Assembly: GCF_000495855.1 (NCBI RefSeq)
Contig: NZ_AWGF01000014.1
Coordinates: forward strand, 86,047-150,046
Reading direction: 5' to 3'
Source: Asticcacaulis sp. YBE204
Lineage (GTDB): Bacteria > Pseudomonadota > Alphaproteobacteria > Caulobacterales > Caulobacteraceae
DNA length: 64,000 nucleotides
Of the stretch, positions 61,660-64,000 are shown in pieces. Numbering within the stretch: position 1 is the first letter of the stretch; every line of letters starts with the position of its first letter. The position numbers and the translations under genes were made by a program. A model generated the notes under the pieces. It was given only the letters and a program-made list of their open reading frames with translations. It was not told the origin of the DNA and made no database searches.

Positions 61660-62439
61660 ATGTCCCTCCCCCCGCGTATCCTGCATCCCCTGCTCGACCT
61701 GCCAAATATTCAGCACGGGTTCTTCACCCGGCACGGTGGGGTATCGCCCTTCCCCTACGAGTCGCTAAACGTCGGTCAGGGCTCGAAAGACACGCGCGAA
61801 AACATCTTCGAGAATCGCCGCCGGGTGGCCGCTGCCTTTGATCAACCCGAAGACCGCCTGCTCAACTGCTATCAGGTCCATTCCAAAATCGCCGTCACCG
61901 TTGACGGCCCTTGGCCCGACGACACCCGTCCCGAAGCCGACGGTCTGGTCACCACCACGCCGGGCCTCGTCATCGGTGCCCTGTCCGCCGATTGTGCGCC
62001 GCTGCTGTGGGCCGACCCGGTCAATGGCGTCGTAGGTGCCTGCCACGCGGGGTGGAAAGGCGCGCTCGGCGGTATGATCGAAGCCGAATACGACGCACTG
62101 CTCGCCAAGGGCGCGAAATCGAAACACCTGCGCGTCGTCGTCGGTCCGTGCATCGCGCAGGGCTCCTACGAAGTCTCGGCCGACTACGAAGACACCTTCC
62201 GCGCGCAGGACCCCGACAGCACTGCCTTCTTCATTCCGGGCAAGACGGCAGACAAACGCTGGTTCGACCTGCCCGGCTTTTGCATCATGCGGTTGAAGCG
62301 TCTCGGCCTGACTCAGGTCGCGGCCACCGGCCACGACACCTGCGCCGAAGAGGCCCTGTTCCATTCCAACCGCCGCGGCTACTTGCGGCAGGAGCCGGAC
62401 TATGGCCGCCTGATCAGCGCGATCATGTTGCGTCCATAA
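61660..62439 (+). CDS. pgeF: peptidoglycan editing factor PgeF (laccase-domain protein)
   Basis: A 259-residue YfiH/DUF152 protein. The zinc ligands are in NCYQVHS (H74), SADCAPLLW (C112) and GACHAGWKGAL (H129). FTRHGGVSPFPYESLNVG is the family start. E. coli PgeF removes wrongly incorporated L-Ser from UDP-MurNAc peptides; others show purine nucleosidase-like activity. It starts nine bases after the methyltransferase stop. Confidence 0.94.
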   Translation: MSLPPRILHPLLDLPNIQHGFFTRHGGVSPFPYESLNVGQGSKDTRENIFENRRRVAAAFDQPEDRLLNCYQVHSKIAVTVDGPWPDDTRPEADGLVTTTPGLVIGALSADCAPLLWADPVNGVVGACHAGWKGALGGMIEAEYDALLAKGAKSKHLRVVVGPCIAQGSYEVSADYEDTFRAQDPDSTAFFIPGKTADKRWFDLPGFCIMRLKRLGLTQVAATGHDTCAEEALFHSNRRGYLRQEPDYGRLISAIMLRP

Positions 62440-62561
62440 CGCCGTCCGGGCTTTTTTACGAATTTGCGACGAATCGGGGTTGCCCCTCAGGCCTCACCTG
62501 TTAAAAGCGCCGCAAATTAAGACGCCTCATGTCTTTCCCCTGCCGCCCACACAGGTTCCCC

Positions 62562-63497
62562 ATGAAATTGCTGTCCGCAAACTCCAATCGCCTTCTGGCT
62601 CAGGCCATTGGCAACTATCTCGACGCGCCCCTGACCAAAGCCCGCATCGAGCGCTTTGCCGACAAGGAAATCTTCGTCACCATCGACGAAAACGTGCGCG
62701 GCGAAGACGTCTTCGTCATTCAGTCGACCAGCTACCCGGCCAACGATAACCTGATGGAGCTGCTGATCTGTATCGACGCGCTGACCCGCGCCTCGGCCAA
62801 AAGAATTACCGCCGTCATCCCCTATTTCGGCTATGCCCGTCAGGATCGCAAGACCGGCGGTCGCACGCCGATCTCGGCCAAGCTGGTCGCCAACCTGATC
62901 ACCCGCGCCGGGGCGCACCGCGTCCTGACGATGGACCTGCACGCCGGTCAGATTCAGGGCTTCTTCGATATCCCGACCGACAATCTGGTCGCCATCCCCT
63001 TCATGGCCCGCGACATCAAGGACCACTACGACAATGCCCGTCAGATCATGGTCGTGTCGCCCGACGTCGGCGGCGTGGTCCGTGCCCGCGCCCTGGCCGA
63101 CCGCCTCGGCGGTGATCTGGCCATCGTCGACAAGCGCCGTCCGCGCGCCGGTGAGTCCGAGGTGATGAATATCATCGGCGACGTCACCGACCGCGATTGC
63201 ATCCTGTTCGACGACATCGTCGATTCCGGCGGCACGCTGGTCAACGCGGCAAAGGCTTTGATCGATCGTGGCGCCCGCTCGGTATCGGCCTATATCAGCC
63301 ACGGCGTCCTGTCCGGCGAAGCCATGAACCGCGTCGCCGGTTCCGTGCTCAAGGAACTGGTCATCACCGATTCGATCGAGGTCCCGGAGCATATCCGCAC
63401 CCATCCCAAGATCCGCATCGTCGGCGTTGCGCCGCTGATCGGCGAAGCGATACGCCGCATCGCCAACGAAGAGTCGGTATCTAAGTTGTTCGATTAA
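62562..63497 (+). CDS. prs: ribose-phosphate pyrophosphokinase
   Basis: A 311-residue class I PRPP synthase (ribose 5-phosphate and ATP to PRPP and AMP). The start ATG at 62562 gives [17 protein letters not shown]; an upstream ATG at 62529 would add 11 residues not in the family. [10 protein letters not shown] (ATP), [30 protein letters not shown] and the PRPP loop [14 protein letters not shown] are intact. A strong terminator follows. Confidence 0.97.
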   Translation: MKLLSANSNRLLAQAIGNYLDAPLTKARIERFADKEIFVTIDENVRGEDVFVIQSTSYPANDNLMELLICIDALTRASAKRITAVIPYFGYARQDRKTGGRTPISAKLVANLITRAGAHRVLTMDLHAGQIQGFFDIPTDNLVAIPFMARDIKDHYDNARQIMVVSPDVGGVVRARALADRLGGDLAIVDKRRPRAGESEVMNIIGDVTDRDCILFDDIVDSGGTLVNAAKALIDRGARSVSAYISHGVLSGEAMNRVAGSVLKELVITDSIEVPEHIRTHPKIRIVGVAPLIGEAIRRIANEESVSKLFD

Positions 63498-63519
63498 AAT
63501 GCGATGCAACCATTGACAG

Positions 63520-63552
63520 AAAAGGCGTTCTTTCGGGACGCCTTTTTTATTT
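63520..63552 (+). terminator. terminator of prs
   Basis: AAAAGGCGTTC, TTTC, GGGACGCCTTTTTTATTT. The A-run on the left makes it potentially bidirectional. Confidence 0.92.
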
Positions 63553-63886
63553 GTTTTTAAGGTTAATTTAACCCTCTCCACAACGCCTTAACTGACCCCA
63601 ATATCACGGAAATGTTATTTCCAGGTTTGCCCGACTCACGCAGGTCAAACATCGAAAAAGCCATATTTTTGGCGCTTTTATGAGGATTTCTAGCGTAAGG
63701 TGAATTTGAACGAACGACCTTGTGAAGGTACGGTTTGCGGCTATCATGCCCGCCGGACGGGGTTTGGTTTCACACCATTGCCATACGATATTTTTATTGA
63801 TGCCTTATGCGCTGCTTATGCGCGGCATCCGCACCCATAGTGACGCGACCAGCGAAAGCTTGCACAGCTTGAGGAGTACACAGAGT
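63553..63886. other. intergenic leader before the last lipoprotein gene
   Basis: 330 bp without a gene. A hairpin GATGCC / GGCATC (63799-63829) encloses two direct TTATGCGC copies 11 bp apart, an operator-like layout. GACTC near 63632 is a potential CcrM site. AT-rich DNA at 63650-63680 may be promoter. The ribosome site GAGGAG is at 63871-63876. Confidence 0.5.
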
Positions 63887-64000
63887 ATGACCGTAGTATC
63901 GAAAGCCGCTCTCAAGCCGTGGCTCATGACCTTCACCGCCTCGATCATGGCGCTGAGCCTCGCGGCCTGCCAGACCGAGGCCCCGCCCCCGCCGCCCGCA
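63887..64000 (+). CDS. lipoprotein, cut by the right edge
   Basis: 38 codons are visible. MTVVSKAALKPWLMTF starts a signal peptide that ends SLAAC, a lipobox with Cys near residue 28, followed by QTEAPPPPPPA, a Pro-rich linker. Similar starts occur in OmpA-family lipoproteins of Caulobacterales, but the domain lies outside the window, so the family cannot be told. Confidence 0.7.
   Translation, partial: MTVVSKAALKPWLMTFTASIMALSLAACQTEAPPPPPA

Overview
The window is a chromosomal segment of a Gram-negative, GC-rich alphaproteobacterium, most likely a member of the Caulobacteraceae (Asticcacaulis-like; inferred from gene content, no search was run). Pointers are two DUF2336 proteins, UPF0262 and DUF2948 beside murA, several TonB proteins with a large TonB-dependent receptor, an lgt/MidA-type methyltransferase/pgeF operon, and a tRNA-His that lacks the encoded G-1 and carries A73, a hallmark of part of the Alphaproteobacteria. 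About 62 protein genes, three tRNAs and one SAM riboswitch are supported. Gene density is high and most genes sit in short operons with 4-bp stop/start overlaps.

Layout. 1-9.7 kb: rluB with a long repetitive basic tail, tadA, a secreted DUF3298-like protein, an MscS channel, a two-gene RND efflux pump and a YpfJ-type metalloprotease. 9.7-18.5 kb: a signalling-flavoured block with a possible degenerate EAL protein, two DUF2336 proteins around nadK and an Hpt protein, a membrane pseudo-kinase with both phospho-acceptor positions lost, an HD protein and a transglycosylase. 18.5-25.1 kb: an FAD oxidase, tRNA-His, then a TonB zone: three small secreted TonB-C-domain proteins, an M48 lipoprotein protease, a stand-alone tonB and exbB-exbD-tonB. 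25.8-33.3 kb: an SGNH esterase, tRNA-Phe with a nearby partial duplicate, and the housekeeping series yacG / RNase G-like / maf / infA / outer-membrane protein / UPF0262 / DUF2948 / murA. 33.4-39.2 kb: accessory DNA at tRNA-Thr, with an FkbH-like HAD enzyme between the tRNA and a copy of its 3' end, followed by a WcbI-type gene, a tail-fibre-like DUF2793/S74 protein and DUF4112.

39.3-50.4 kb: small conserved genes, rlmJ/yjbR, an aspartokinase-homoserine dehydrogenase fusion without ACT domains, an EamA transporter, an SDR/chalcone-isomerase-like pair, and a SAM riboswitch controlling a homoserine acyltransferase and a cystathionine gamma-synthase, so threonine and methionine synthesis lie close together. 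50.5-64 kb: ohr/ohrR with two operators, two tandem DUF4349 lipoproteins, a divergent TonB receptor / beta-propeller phytase pair with a possible Pho box, ubiK-ybjN-proC, lgt-methyltransferase-pgeF, prs, and the start of a lipoprotein at the right edge.

Several families of intergenic palindromes (REP/BIME-like, and two alphaproteobacterial palindromes) punctuate the window. No complete insertion sequence, integrase, CRISPR array or rRNA gene was seen. No single system here is clearly new; the best candidates for something undescribed are the pseudo-kinase/Hpt/DUF2336 block, the orphan TonB-C-domain cluster, the tRNA-Thr island, and the receptor/phytase pair.
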